Source: Blastococcus sp. CPCC 205250 | Lineage (GTDB): Bacteria > Actinomycetota > Actinomycetes > Mycobacteriales > Geodermatophilaceae | DNA: 64,000 nt | Direction: 5' to 3' | Assembly: GCF_019799925.1 (NCBI RefSeq) | Contig: NZ_JABGCG010000002.1 | Location: forward strand, 1 to 64,000 | Shown here: piece after piece, positions 18,990 to 26,823 of the stretch | Layout: every line of letters begins with the position of its first letter | Position numbering within the stretch: position 1 is the stretch's first letter | Program-made: the position numbers and the translations under genes | The notes under the pieces: model-generated | The model's input: only the letters and a program-made list of their open reading frames with translations | What the model was told of the DNA's origin: nothing | The model's database searches: none

Positions 18990-20114
18990 GTGGACACTGG
19001 TCCCATCCCGCGTCCTCGAGGAGGCCCCGCTGCCGTCGTCCCGTTCCCGGCTCCCGTGACCGCCGGACCGCTGTCCGGGGCCCGGTCCACCGCCGTCCGG
19101 CGCGGACGCGGCCGGCGCCTGCTCGACCGGACGCTGGCGCGCCCCAGCTCGGCCGCCTGGGTGGGGCTGGTGCTCGTGGCGGTCTTCTTCGCCCTGCAGG
19201 CCCCCGGGCTGGTCAGCGCGGGGGGCCTGGCCGGCGTGCTGGACAGCGCGGCGCTGCTGGGCATCGGCGCGCTGGCGGTGGGCATGCTGCTCATCGCCGG
19301 GCACATCGACCTCTCGATCGGCATGGTCGCCGCGGCCGGCGCGCTCACCACGGGACTGCTGGTCACCGAGGCCGGCTGGGGCATCTGGCCGGCCCTGGCC
19401 GCCTCGCTCGCCGGCTCTCTCGCCGTCGGCCTGCTCAACGGCTGGCTCGTCGTCCGGACGGGGCTGCCGAGCTTCCTGGTGACCCTGGCCGCGCACCTGG
19501 TGCTGCAGGGCGCCTCTCTCGCGCTCAGCCGGGCGATCGCCGGCACGACGGTGCTGCAGGGCCTCGACGGGGCGCCGGGGTGGTCCTCGGCGAGCACCGT
19601 CTTCGACGCCACCGCCCAGTGGGGCTCCGGCTTCTTCCGCGTCTCGATCGTGTGGTGGCTGGTGCTGACGGCCTGGGCGGCCTGGGTGCTGTGGCGCACA
19701 CGGTTCGGCAACGCCGTCTTCGCCGTCGGCGGGGCCCGCCGCGTCGCCCGCGAGCTCGGCGTCCCGGTGCGGCGCACCACGCTGGCCCTGTTCTGCTGCA
19801 CCGCCGCCGCCGGGTGGCTGGTCGGCACGCTCGCGCTGGTGCGGGTGGGCAGCGCGGAGGGCGGCTCGACCCTGATGCCGGCGATCGAGTTCCTCGTCGC
19901 GGCGGTCATCGGGGGCTGCCTGCTCACCGGCGGCTACGGCTCGGTGGTCGGCGCGGCGGTCGGCGCGCTGCTGTACGCCGTCGCGCAGTTCGGCATCACC
20001 CTCGCCGGGTGGGACCCGCTGTGGTTCCAGGCCTTCCTCGGCGTCCTGCTGGTGGTCGCGCTGCTGGCCAACGGCGTCGTGCGCACCCGGCTGCGGGAGG
20101 TGCCGCAGTCGTGA
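18990..20114 (+). CDS. Sugar-type ABC transporter permease (RbsC/XylH-like)
   Basis: A 374-aa membrane protein of the monosaccharide-type ABC permease family, with about 9-10 hydrophobic helices. Diagnostic segments are GMLLIAGHIDLSIGMVAAA, NGWLVVRTGLPSFLVTLA, FGNAVFAVGGARRVARELGV (coupling loop) and GGCLLTGGYGSVVGAAVGAL. The first ~45 residues are polar and poorly supported; GTG 18990 and GTG 19056 are both possible starts. It overlaps the ATPase gene by GTGA. No periplasmic binding protein gene is adjacent, so the substrate cannot be inferred. Confidence 0.78.
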   Translation: MDTGPIPRPRGGPAAVVPFPAPVTAGPLSGARSTAVRRGRGRRLLDRTLARPSSAAWVGLVLVAVFFALQAPGLVSAGGLAGVLDSAALLGIGALAVGMLLIAGHIDLSIGMVAAAGALTTGLLVTEAGWGIWPALAASLAGSLAVGLLNGWLVVRTGLPSFLVTLAAHLVLQGASLALSRAIAGTTVLQGLDGAPGWSSASTVFDATAQWGSGFFRVSIVWWLVLTAWAAWVLWRTRFGNAVFAVGGARRVARELGVPVRRTTLALFCCTAAAGWLVGTLALVRVGSAEGGSTLMPAIEFLVAAVIGGCLLTGGYGSVVGAAVGALLYAVAQFGITLAGWDPLWFQAFLGVLLVVALLANGVVRTRLREVPQS

Positions 20115-20950
20115 GCACCTCCTCCGCCGAGGCCGCCGGGGACCCGCCCGCGCCGGACGCCGGCCCGCGCCCGCTGCTCGAGCTCAGCCGGGTGACGGTG
20201 CGGCACGGCAGCGTGGCGGCGCTGTCGCGGGTGACCGCCGCCTTCTCCCCGGGGACGATCACCTGCGTCCTGGGCGAGAACGGCTCCGGCAAGTCCACCC
20301 TGGTCTCGGTGCTCTCCGGGCTGAGCCGGCCCCACGAGGGCAGCCTGCTGCTGGACGGGCGCCCCGCCCGGTTCCGCTCGCCGCGGGACGCGCGGGCGGC
20401 CGGCATCGCGACCATCTGGAACGACCTCGCCGTCGCCCCGCTGCTCTCGGTCTGGCGCAACTTCTGCCTCGGCGCCGAGCCCACGTCCGGCGTCTGGCCG
20501 CTGCGCCGGCTGGACCGCGCGACCGCGCGGGCGACCGCCGTGCGCGAGCTCGCCGGGATGGGCCTGGACGGCGTCGACCCCGACCAGCCGGCCAGCACGC
20601 TGCGCCCGGGGGATCGGCAGAGCCTGGCCATCGCCCGGGCACTGCACTTCGGGTCGCGGGCGCTCGTCGTCGACGAGCCGACCGCGCCGCGCAGCCTCGC
20701 CGGGGCCACCCAGGCAGGGCAGGCGCTGCTCGCGGCGCGGGCGCGCGGGCTGGCCGTCGTCGTCGTGACGGCCAACCCGCGCTACGCCCACCTCATCGGC
20801 GACCGGTTCCTGCTGCTGGCCAGCGGCCAGGTGGCCGGGGACCTCACCCGGGAGGACGTCGACGCCGACGGCCTGACCCGGATCATGGCCGGCGACGACG
20901 AGCTCACCGCGCTGACGGCCACGATCCGGCGCACCCACCCGGACCGCTGA
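20111..20950 (+). CDS. Degenerate single-domain ABC ATPase paired with the RbsC-like permease
   Basis: A 279-aa ABC domain. Walker A is intact (LGENGSGKSTLVSVLSG) and Walker B is recognisable (ALVVDEPTAP). Other conserved elements are altered: the Q-loop reads ATIWNDLAVAP, where sugar ATPases normally have a Gln; the signature reads LRPGDRQSLAIARAL instead of LSGGQ; and the H-loop reads VVVVTANPRYA, with Ala where the switch His is expected. It has one ABC domain, whereas RbsA-type partners usually have two. The start GTG overlaps the permease stop. It may be a weak or regulatory ATPase, or a pair drifting out of use. Confidence 0.75.
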   Translation: MSTSSAEAAGDPPAPDAGPRPLLELSRVTVRHGSVAALSRVTAAFSPGTITCVLGENGSGKSTLVSVLSGLSRPHEGSLLLDGRPARFRSPRDARAAGIATIWNDLAVAPLLSVWRNFCLGAEPTSGVWPLRRLDRATARATAVRELAGMGLDGVDPDQPASTLRPGDRQSLAIARALHFGSRALVVDEPTAPRSLAGATQAGQALLAARARGLAVVVVTANPRYAHLIGDRFLLLASGQVAGDLTREDVDADGLTRIMAGDDELTALTATIRRTHPDR

Positions 20951-20956
20951 GCCGGG

Positions 20957-21364
20957 TCAGGCACCCAGCGACGGGTCGCAGTCGCGCAGCAGCTGGGTGC
21001 AGCGCTCCTGCTCGGCGGTCTCGCCGATGGCCTCGGCGGCCCGGGCCAGCACCGTGACGCAGCGCAGGAAGCCGCGGTTGGGCTCGTGCGACCACGGCAC
21101 CGGGCCGTAGCCCTTCCAGCCGTTGCGGCGCAGCGCGTCCAACCCGCGGTGGTATCCGGTGCGGGCGTAGGCGTAGGCCTCGATCGTGCGGCCGCCGCCG
21201 ATGGCCTCCTCGGCCAGCGCCGCCCAGGCCGCGCTGTACGTCGGGTGGTGCGCGGCGACCTCGGCCGCGGGCAGGCCCTCGGCCAGCTCCCGCTCGGCCT
21301 CCGGCTCGGCCGGGAGCAGCGTCGCCGGCGGCTCGCCCAGCAGGTTCCCGTGCGAGTGCGTCAT
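20957..21364 (-). CDS. DUF3151-family protein
   Basis: A 135-aa soluble protein of unknown function matching the actinobacterial DUF3151 pattern: LLGEPPATLLP, HPTYSAAWAALAEEA, IEAYAYARTGYHRGLDALRRNGWKG, PVPWSHEPNRGFLRCV and ERCTQLLRDCDPS. It is helical, TPR-like in appearance. The ATG lies in the ATGA overlap with fba, so it is translationally coupled to the aldolase. The same fba-DUF3151 neighbourhood is known in Mycobacterium, but no role has been established. Confidence 0.8.
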   Translation of the reverse strand: MTHSHGNLLGEPPATLLPAEPEAERELAEGLPAAEVAAHHPTYSAAWAALAEEAIGGGRTIEAYAYARTGYHRGLDALRRNGWKGYGPVPWSHEPNRGFLRCVTVLARAAEAIGETAEQERCTQLLRDCDPSLGA

Positions 21365-22395
21365 GCGCTCGTCGACTGTCCGGCCGAGAGGAGGTCCTCG
21401 CAGGCCTGCACGACGCGGGCGGCCATGTTCGTCTCGGCGGCCTTGAGGTAGCTGCGCGGGTCGTAGACCTTCTTGTTCCCGACCTCGCCGTCGACCTTCA
21501 GCACGCCGTCGTAGTTGCTGAGCATGTGCCCGGCGATCGGTCGGGTGAAGGCGTACTGGGTGTCGGTGTCGACGTTCATCTTCACGACGCCGTAGGACAG
21601 CGCCTCGCGGATCTCCGACTGCAGCGAGCCCGAGCCGCCGTGGAAGACGAAGTTGAACGGCTTGCTGCCCTCGGCCAGGCCCAGCTCGGCGGTCACGACC
21701 TCCTGGCCCTGCTTGAGGATCTCCGGCCGGAGCTTGACGTTGCCCGGCTTGTAGACGCCGTGCACGTTGCCGAAGGTCGCGGCCAGCAGGTAGATGCCCT
21801 TCTCGCCCAGGCCGAGCGCCTTGGCGGTGGCGACGTAGTCACCGGGGGCGGTGTAGAGCTTGTCGTTGATGTCGTGGCTGACGCCGTCCTCCTCGCCGCC
21901 GACGACGCCGATCTCGATCTCCAGCACGATCTTGGCCGAGGCGCACTTGGCGATGAGCTCCTCGGCGATCTGCAGGTTCTCGTCGAGGTCGACCGCCGAG
22001 CCGTCCCACATGTGCGACTGGAACAGCGGCGCCTGGCCGGCGTCGACGCGGTCCTGCGACAGGGCGATCAGCGGGCGGACGTAGCTGTCGAGCTTGTCCT
22101 TGGGGCAGTGGTCGGTGTGCAGCGCGACGTTGACCGGGTAGCGCTCGGCGACCACGTGGGCGAACTCCGCCAGTGCCACCGCGCCGGTGACCATGTCCTT
22201 CACCTTGGTGCCCGAGCCGAACTCGGCGCCGCCGGTGGAGAACTGGATGATCCCGTCGCTGCCGGCGTCGGCGAAGCCCCGCAGCGCCGCGTTGATCGTC
22301 TCGGAGGAGGTGCAGTTGATCGCCGGGTAGGCGAATCCGCCCTCCTTGGCCCGGCTGATCATGTCGGCGTAGACCTCGGGGGTCGCGATGGGCAT
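21361..22395 (-). CDS. fba: Class II fructose-bisphosphate aldolase
   Basis: A 344-aa zinc-dependent aldolase of glycolysis/gluconeogenesis. Family motifs are FAYPAINCTSSETINAAL, VNVALHTDHCPKDKLDSYV (zinc-binding His), EIEIGVVGGEEDGVSHD, LLAATFGNVHGVYKPGNVKL and FNFVFHGGSGS, with NVDTDTQYAFTRP near the C-terminus. ATG 22395 is chosen because GGAGGAG lies about 7 nt upstream; a longer frame starts further out without a ribosome site. It is coupled to DUF3151 downstream. Confidence 0.96.
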   Translation of the reverse strand: MPIATPEVYADMISRAKEGGFAYPAINCTSSETINAALRGFADAGSDGIIQFSTGGAEFGSGTKVKDMVTGAVALAEFAHVVAERYPVNVALHTDHCPKDKLDSYVRPLIALSQDRVDAGQAPLFQSHMWDGSAVDLDENLQIAEELIAKCASAKIVLEIEIGVVGGEEDGVSHDINDKLYTAPGDYVATAKALGLGEKGIYLLAATFGNVHGVYKPGNVKLRPEILKQGQEVVTAELGLAEGSKPFNFVFHGGSGSLQSEIREALSYGVVKMNVDTDTQYAFTRPIAGHMLSNYDGVLKVDGEVGNKKVYDPRSYLKAAETNMAARVVQACEDLLSAGQSTSA

Positions 22396-22506
22396 GCGGG
22401 GGGACTCCTCCACTCGGCAACGGGCTCGGGCCAGTATCGCGCCCCCCGCGCCGGGCATGACAGTCCGGAGGGCGCCGGTCCCCCGGCAGACTGACGCGGT
22501 CCTCCC

Positions 22507-23853
22507 TCAGCCCTGCTCGATCCGGCTGGACACCCGGGCCGCCACCAGGACCGGGTCGTAGGTCGGCGAAAAGGGCGGGGCGTAGGAGAGGTCGGAGCCC
22601 GCGAGCTCCTCGGCGGTCAGCCCCGCCCAGATCGCGGTCGCGAAGACGTCGATCCGCTTGCCGCTGCCCGGTCCGCCGACGACCTGGGCCCCGAGCAGCA
22701 CCCCCGACCCGCGCTCGCTGATCAGCTTGACCGTGATCTCCTCGGCGCCCGGGTAGTAGCCGGCGCGCGTCGTCCCCTCCACGACCTCGGCGCGCGCGTC
22801 GTACCCGGCCCGCTCGGCCGCGCGGGAGCTGAGGCCGGTGAGGCCGATCTCGGTCTCCCCCACCTTGGTCACCGCCGTGCCGAGGACGCCGGCGAAGCGG
22901 GCCGGGCGCCCGCCGATCACCGAGCCGGCGACGCGCCCCTGCTTGTTGGCGTGCGTGCCCAGCGCGACGTGCATGGCCTCGCCGGTGATCCGGGAGTACG
23001 TCTGCGAGCAGTCCCCGGCGGCGAAGACCTCCGGGTGCCCGGTGCAGCGCTGCGAGCGGTCGACCTCGACGGCGCCGGTCGGGCCCAGCTGCAGCCCCGC
23101 CTCCCGGGCCAGGGCCACCTCCGGGCCCATGCCGAGACCGAGGACCACGAGGTCGGCCTCGTAGCTGCCGTCGTCGGTGCGGACCGCCCGCACGACGCCG
23201 TCCGCGTCGGCCTCGACCTCCCGGACGGGTTCCCCCGGGTGCACCTCGATGCCCATCGAGCCCATGGCGGCGCAGACCCGCTCCCCCATGTCCGGGTCGA
23301 GCTGGGCCATCGGCAGCGGGTCGGCGAGGACGACGGTGACCGCCAGGCCGCGGGCGTGCAGCACCTCGGCCATCTCCAGGCCGATGTAGCCGCCGCCCAG
23401 CACGACGGCCCGCTTCGCGCCGGCGGCGATCGCGGACCGGATGTCGGCGCCGTCGGCCAGCCGGTGCACGCCGTGCACCCCGTCGGCGTCCAGCCCGGGG
23501 ATCGGCGGGCGCGTGGGCCGGCCGCCGGTCGCCACCACCAGCCGGTCGTAGCCCAGGACGTCCCCGGCCGAGGTGCGCACGGTGCCGGCGGCGAGGTCGA
23601 TGCCCTCGGCCCGGGTGCCGGTCCGGACCTCGATGTCCCGGGCGTCGAACTCCGCCGGCGTCCGGGCGATCAGCAGGTCGCGGTCGCTGACCACGTCGCC
23701 GACCCAGTAGGGGATCCCGCAGGCGGAGTAGGAGACGTCGGGCCCCTGCTCGAGGACGGTGATGCGCAGCTCGGGGCGCAGCCGGCGGGCCTGGGCCGCC
23801 GCGGACATCCCTGCCGCGTCGCCGCCGATGACGAGCAGCCGTTCGGGACTCAT
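22507..23853 (-). CDS. FAD-dependent pyridine nucleotide-disulfide oxidoreductase (CoA-disulfide reductase/NADH oxidase-like)
   Basis: A 448-aa flavoprotein. The N-terminal FAD motif is LLVIGGDAAGMSAAAQARR, and the redox Cys45 lies in YSACGIPYWVG, the single-cysteine arrangement of CoA-disulfide reductases and NADH oxidases. A second dinucleotide fold begins at AVVLGGGYIGLEMAEVL, and the FAD motif EVFAAGDCSQ follows. The dimerisation domain fills the last 120 residues, with the conserved SYAPPFSPTYDPVL. The electron acceptor (CoA disulfide, oxygen or other) cannot be read from the sequence. It ends 111 bp upstream of fba in the same orientation. Confidence 0.85.
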   Translation of the reverse strand: MSPERLLVIGGDAAGMSAAAQARRLRPELRITVLEQGPDVSYSACGIPYWVGDVVSDRDLLIARTPAEFDARDIEVRTGTRAEGIDLAAGTVRTSAGDVLGYDRLVVATGGRPTRPPIPGLDADGVHGVHRLADGADIRSAIAAGAKRAVVLGGGYIGLEMAEVLHARGLAVTVVLADPLPMAQLDPDMGERVCAAMGSMGIEVHPGEPVREVEADADGVVRAVRTDDGSYEADLVVLGLGMGPEVALAREAGLQLGPTGAVEVDRSQRCTGHPEVFAAGDCSQTYSRITGEAMHVALGTHANKQGRVAGSVIGGRPARFAGVLGTAVTKVGETEIGLTGLSSRAAERAGYDARAEVVEGTTRAGYYPGAEEITVKLISERGSGVLLGAQVVGGPGSGKRIDVFATAIWAGLTAEELAGSDLSYAPPFSPTYDPVLVAARVSSRIEQG

Positions 23854-23858
23854 GTGCC

Positions 23859-25262
23859 TCAGGGTGTCAGGCGGCGCAGCACCTTGCCGGGGTTGAGCAG
23901 GCCGGCGGGGTCCAGGGCGTCCTTGATCGAGCGGTGCACCTCCAGCGACACCGGGCCGACCTCCCGCTCCAGCCAGCCGACCTTGAGCGAGCCGACGCCG
24001 TGCTCGCCGGTGATCGTGCCGCCGAGGGCGAGGCCCAGCTCGAGGATGTCGTCGAAGGCGCCGAAGGCCCGCTCGCGCTGGTCGGCGTCGGCGGGGTCGA
24101 AGCAGATCGTCGGGTGCATGTTGCCGTCGCCGGCGTGCCCGACGACGCCGATGGTCAGCGCCCGGCGGGCGGCGATCGCGTCGCAGCCATCGAGGAAGGT
24201 GGCGATGGCCGAGCGGGGGACGGCGACGTCGTCGATGAGAGTGGCGCCCAGCCGCTCCAGCGCCGGCAGCGCCATCCGGCGGGCGGCGAGGAGCAGATCA
24301 CCCTCGGCGGGGTCGTCGGTCGTGTGCACGAGGTCGGCGCCGGCGTCGGCGCACAGGGCGGCGAGCGCCTCGATCTCGGCCAGCCCCGCGGTCCCGCCGG
24401 TGTCGGACTGGGCGACCAGCAGCGCGTGCGCGCCGCGGTCCAGGTCGGCGTGCAGCAGGTCGTCGACGGCGCAGATGCAGGTGTTGTCCATGACCTCGAG
24501 CAGGCTCGGCACCAGTCCGGAGGTCACCACCCGCTCCACGACCTGGCCGGTCTGCGCGGTCGTGGCGAAGGTGGCGGCCAGCGTGACCGGCCGCTGGGGC
24601 GCGGGGCGCAGCGCCAGGGTGGCCTCGGTGATGACGCCGAGGGTGCCCTCCGAGCCGACGAACAGCCGGGCCAGGTCGTAGCCGGCCACGCCCTTGACCG
24701 TGCGCCGCCCGGTGCGCAGCACACGGCCGTCGGCGAGCACGACCTCCAGGCCGAGCACGTAGTCGGTGGTGACGCCGTACTTGACGCAGCACAGCCCGCC
24801 GGAGTTCGTGGAGAGGTTGCCGCCGATGGTGCACCAGTCGTAGCTGGAGGGGTCCGGCGGGTAGAAGAGCCCGGCGCCGGCCACGGCGTCGCGCAGCTGC
24901 TTGTTCACCACGCCCGGCTGGACGACGGCGAGCCGGTCGGCCGGCGACACCTCGAGGACGGCGTCCATCCGGGTCATGACCACCGTGATCGCGCCGTCGA
25001 CGGCGTTGCTGGCCCCCGCGAGCCCCGAGCCCGCGCCGCGCGGCACCACCGGGACGCCGTGCCGGTGCGCCACCTGCATGACCGCGACGACGTCGGCGGT
25101 CGACCGCGGGAACACCACGGCGGCGGGCGTGCCGGCCTCGGCGAGCATCGCCTGGTCACGGGCGTAGGAGGCGGTGACGTCGGGGTCGGTGAGCACGCCG
25201 TCGGCACCGAGCGCGTCGGCCAGCTCGGTCAGCCACGCCGTCGTGGTGGTGGTCACTGTCAC
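23859..25262 (-). CDS. FAD-binding oxidoreductase, GlcD/D-lactate dehydrogenase-like
   Basis: About 467 aa: FAD_binding_4 (PCMH) domain at about 35-220, with VVPRGAGSGLAGASNAVDGA, GGNLSTNSGGLCCVKYGVTT and LFVGSEGTLGVITEATLALRP; a C-terminal FAD-oxidase domain ends with VVGHAGDGNMHPTICFD and TITGEHGVGSLKVGWL. These are the marks of glycolate/D-lactate/2-hydroxyglutarate oxidases. GTG 25262 and GTG 25256 are both in frame; neither has a close ribosome site. It ends 5 bp before the CoA-disulfide-reductase-like gene in the same orientation, so the two flavoproteins are probably cotranscribed. Confidence 0.85.
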   Translation of the reverse strand: MTVTTTTTAWLTELADALGADGVLTDPDVTASYARDQAMLAEAGTPAAVVFPRSTADVVAVMQVAHRHGVPVVPRGAGSGLAGASNAVDGAITVVMTRMDAVLEVSPADRLAVVQPGVVNKQLRDAVAGAGLFYPPDPSSYDWCTIGGNLSTNSGGLCCVKYGVTTDYVLGLEVVLADGRVLRTGRRTVKGVAGYDLARLFVGSEGTLGVITEATLALRPAPQRPVTLAATFATTAQTGQVVERVVTSGLVPSLLEVMDNTCICAVDDLLHADLDRGAHALLVAQSDTGGTAGLAEIEALAALCADAGADLVHTTDDPAEGDLLLAARRMALPALERLGATLIDDVAVPRSAIATFLDGCDAIAARRALTIGVVGHAGDGNMHPTICFDPADADQRERAFGAFDDILELGLALGGTITGEHGVGSLKVGWLEREVGPVSLEVHRSIKDALDPAGLLNPGKVLRRLTP

Positions 25263-25332
25263 ACGGTACGAGAGAGGACCCCCCTGCCCCCACCACCCGC
25301 GGGCTCGCGGCCGGCCCCTGCCGCGGGGCCGG

Positions 25333-25887
25333 TCAGTCGAGGCCGAGGTCGGCCAGGGTGTAGGCGGCGCGGTACTCGAGCCCCGCCTCCTCGACGGCGG
25401 CCCGGCCACCCCGGTCGACGACCACCGCGACGGCGATGGGCTCCGCGCCGGCCTCGCGCAGCGCCTGGACGGCGGTCAGCGGGCTGCCGCCGGTGGTGGA
25501 GACGTCCTCGACGACGAGCACCGAGCGGCCGGCGACGTCCGGGCCCTCGATCTGCCGCTGCAGCCCGTGCGCCTTGCCGGCCTTGCGGACGACGCAGGCG
25601 TCGAGGAAGCCCTCCCCCTGCGCGGCGGCGTGCAGCATCGCCGTCGCCACCGGGTCGGCGCCGAGGGTGAGCCCGCCGACGACGTCGTAGCGCAGGTCGC
25701 CGGTCAGCTGCCGCATCACGCGGCCGACCAGCGGGGCGCCCTCGTGGTGCAGGGTCAGCCGGCGCATGTCGATGTACCAGTCGGCCTCACGGCCGGAGGA
25801 GAGCGTCACCTTCCCGTGCACGACGGCGAGCTCGACGATCAGCTCGAGCAGGCGGTCGCGGTCGGGGTGACTGGCGGGGGCCGACAT
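25333..25887 (-). CDS. pyrE: Orotate phosphoribosyltransferase
   Basis: A 184-aa enzyme of de novo pyrimidine synthesis, converting orotate and PRPP to OMP. The PRPP-binding signature is VLVVEDVSTTGGSPLTAV; KVTLSSGREADWYIDMR, YDVVGGLTLGADPVATAML and ACVVRKAGKAHG are further family segments. ATG 25887 is chosen; a GTG seven codons upstream is in frame. It lies downstream of a strong stem-loop that isolates it from the fasciclin gene. Confidence 0.95.
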   Translation of the reverse strand: MSAPASHPDRDRLLELIVELAVVHGKVTLSSGREADWYIDMRRLTLHHEGAPLVGRVMRQLTGDLRYDVVGGLTLGADPVATAMLHAAAQGEGFLDACVVRKAGKAHGLQRQIEGPDVAGRSVLVVEDVSTTGGSPLTAVQALREAGAEPIAVAVVVDRGGRAAVEEAGLEYRAAYTLADLGLD

Positions 25888-25909
25888 GGCTCCGACCCTA
25901 CGCAGCACG

Positions 25910-25941
25910 ACGGCCCGGCTCCCCGAGGGGAACCGGGCCGT
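25910..25941. terminator. Strong stem-loop between fasciclin gene and pyrE
   Basis: A 15-bp arm (25910-25924) pairs with 25927-25941 with one mismatch and a 2-nt turn. A second smaller hairpin (CCTCACCC ... GGGTGAGG, about 25959-25983) follows towards the fasciclin stop at 26001. Together they look like tandem terminators for the leftward fasciclin transcript. Confidence 0.65.
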
Positions 25942-26000
25942 CGGGCCCGTGTGCAGGTCCTCACCCCGGGCGTGCGGGTGAGGCCCTACGGGGTCCTCGC

Positions 26001-26672
26001 TCAGGCAGCGGCCGGGGCCAGCACCTGGTCGATGATGTAGACGGTGGCGTTGGCCGTCTGCACGTTGCCGCAGATCACCGAGGCCTGGGTCTGGGTGATG
26101 GTGCCGTCGACGGTGAACTCCTCGCCGGAGCCCTCGATGGTCACCTCGTCACCGTTGAGCGTGGTGTGCGTGCCGGCCAGCTCCTCGGGGGTCAGGCGAC
26201 CCTCGATGACGTGGTGGGTCAGGATCGTCGTCAGCTGGGGCACGTCGGCCAGGACGGCGTTGAGCGCGTCGGCCGGGACCGCCTCGAAGGCCGGGTTGGC
26301 CGGGGCCAGGACGGTGATGTCCTGGGCGCTGTTGAGCGTGTCGCCGAGGTTGGCGGCCGTGACGGCCGAGACCAGCGTGGACAGCGCGGGGTTGTTGCTG
26401 GCCGCGGTGGCCACCGGGTCGTCGGTCATGCCGGTGAAGCTGCCCTCACCGTCGGCGGGGACGGCGCTGCAGCCGGCGCCGAAGGGCTCCTCGGACATCG
26501 AGGCGCCGGAGCTGGGCGAGCTGGTCTCCATGCTGGAGCTGGAGGAGCTGCTGCTGGCCGACCCGCTGTCCGACGCGGAGTCGGACGAGTCGTCGGAACC
26601 GCAGGCGCCCAGGGTGAGGGCGAGGGTCGAGGCGGCCGCCAGCATCACGCCGCGGGTCAGGGTGCTCTTCAC
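26001..26672 (-). CDS. Fasciclin-domain lipoprotein (MPT83/MPT70-like)
   Basis: A 223-aa exported lipoprotein. The signal peptide (VKSTLTRGVMLAAASTLALT) leads to the lipobox LGACG, followed by a Ser/Asp-rich spacer of about 40 residues. The FAS1 domain (about 90-223) has DITVLAPANPAFEAVPADAL, LTTILTHHVIEGRLTPEEL and ANATVYIIDQVLAP. Such proteins sit outside the membrane and mediate adhesion or cell-surface interactions. GTG 26672 is favoured by GGAG 6 nt upstream; ATG 26684 is in frame but has very short spacing to its Shine-Dalgarno. A molybdopterin oxidoreductase lies directly upstream, a pairing often seen in actinobacteria. Confidence 0.85.
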   Translation of the reverse strand: MKSTLTRGVMLAAASTLALTLGACGSDDSSDSASDSGSASSSSSSSSMETSSPSSGASMSEEPFGAGCSAVPADGEGSFTGMTDDPVATAASNNPALSTLVSAVTAANLGDTLNSAQDITVLAPANPAFEAVPADALNAVLADVPQLTTILTHHVIEGRLTPEELAGTHTTLNGDEVTIEGSGEEFTVDGTITQTQASVICGNVQTANATVYIIDQVLAPAAA

Positions 26673-26823
26673 GAGGTGCTCCATCTCTTCCTAGCGGCGC
26701 CGGGTCAGGGGCGCCGCGGGGCGTGTCGTGCTCTCCCGGCCCGTTGGCTGGGTCGGGAAGTACGTCTGCGGCCGGGCGGCCGAGACGGGTCTGGGGGGAG
26801 GTGGCCGGGCGGACCGGCGCCGA

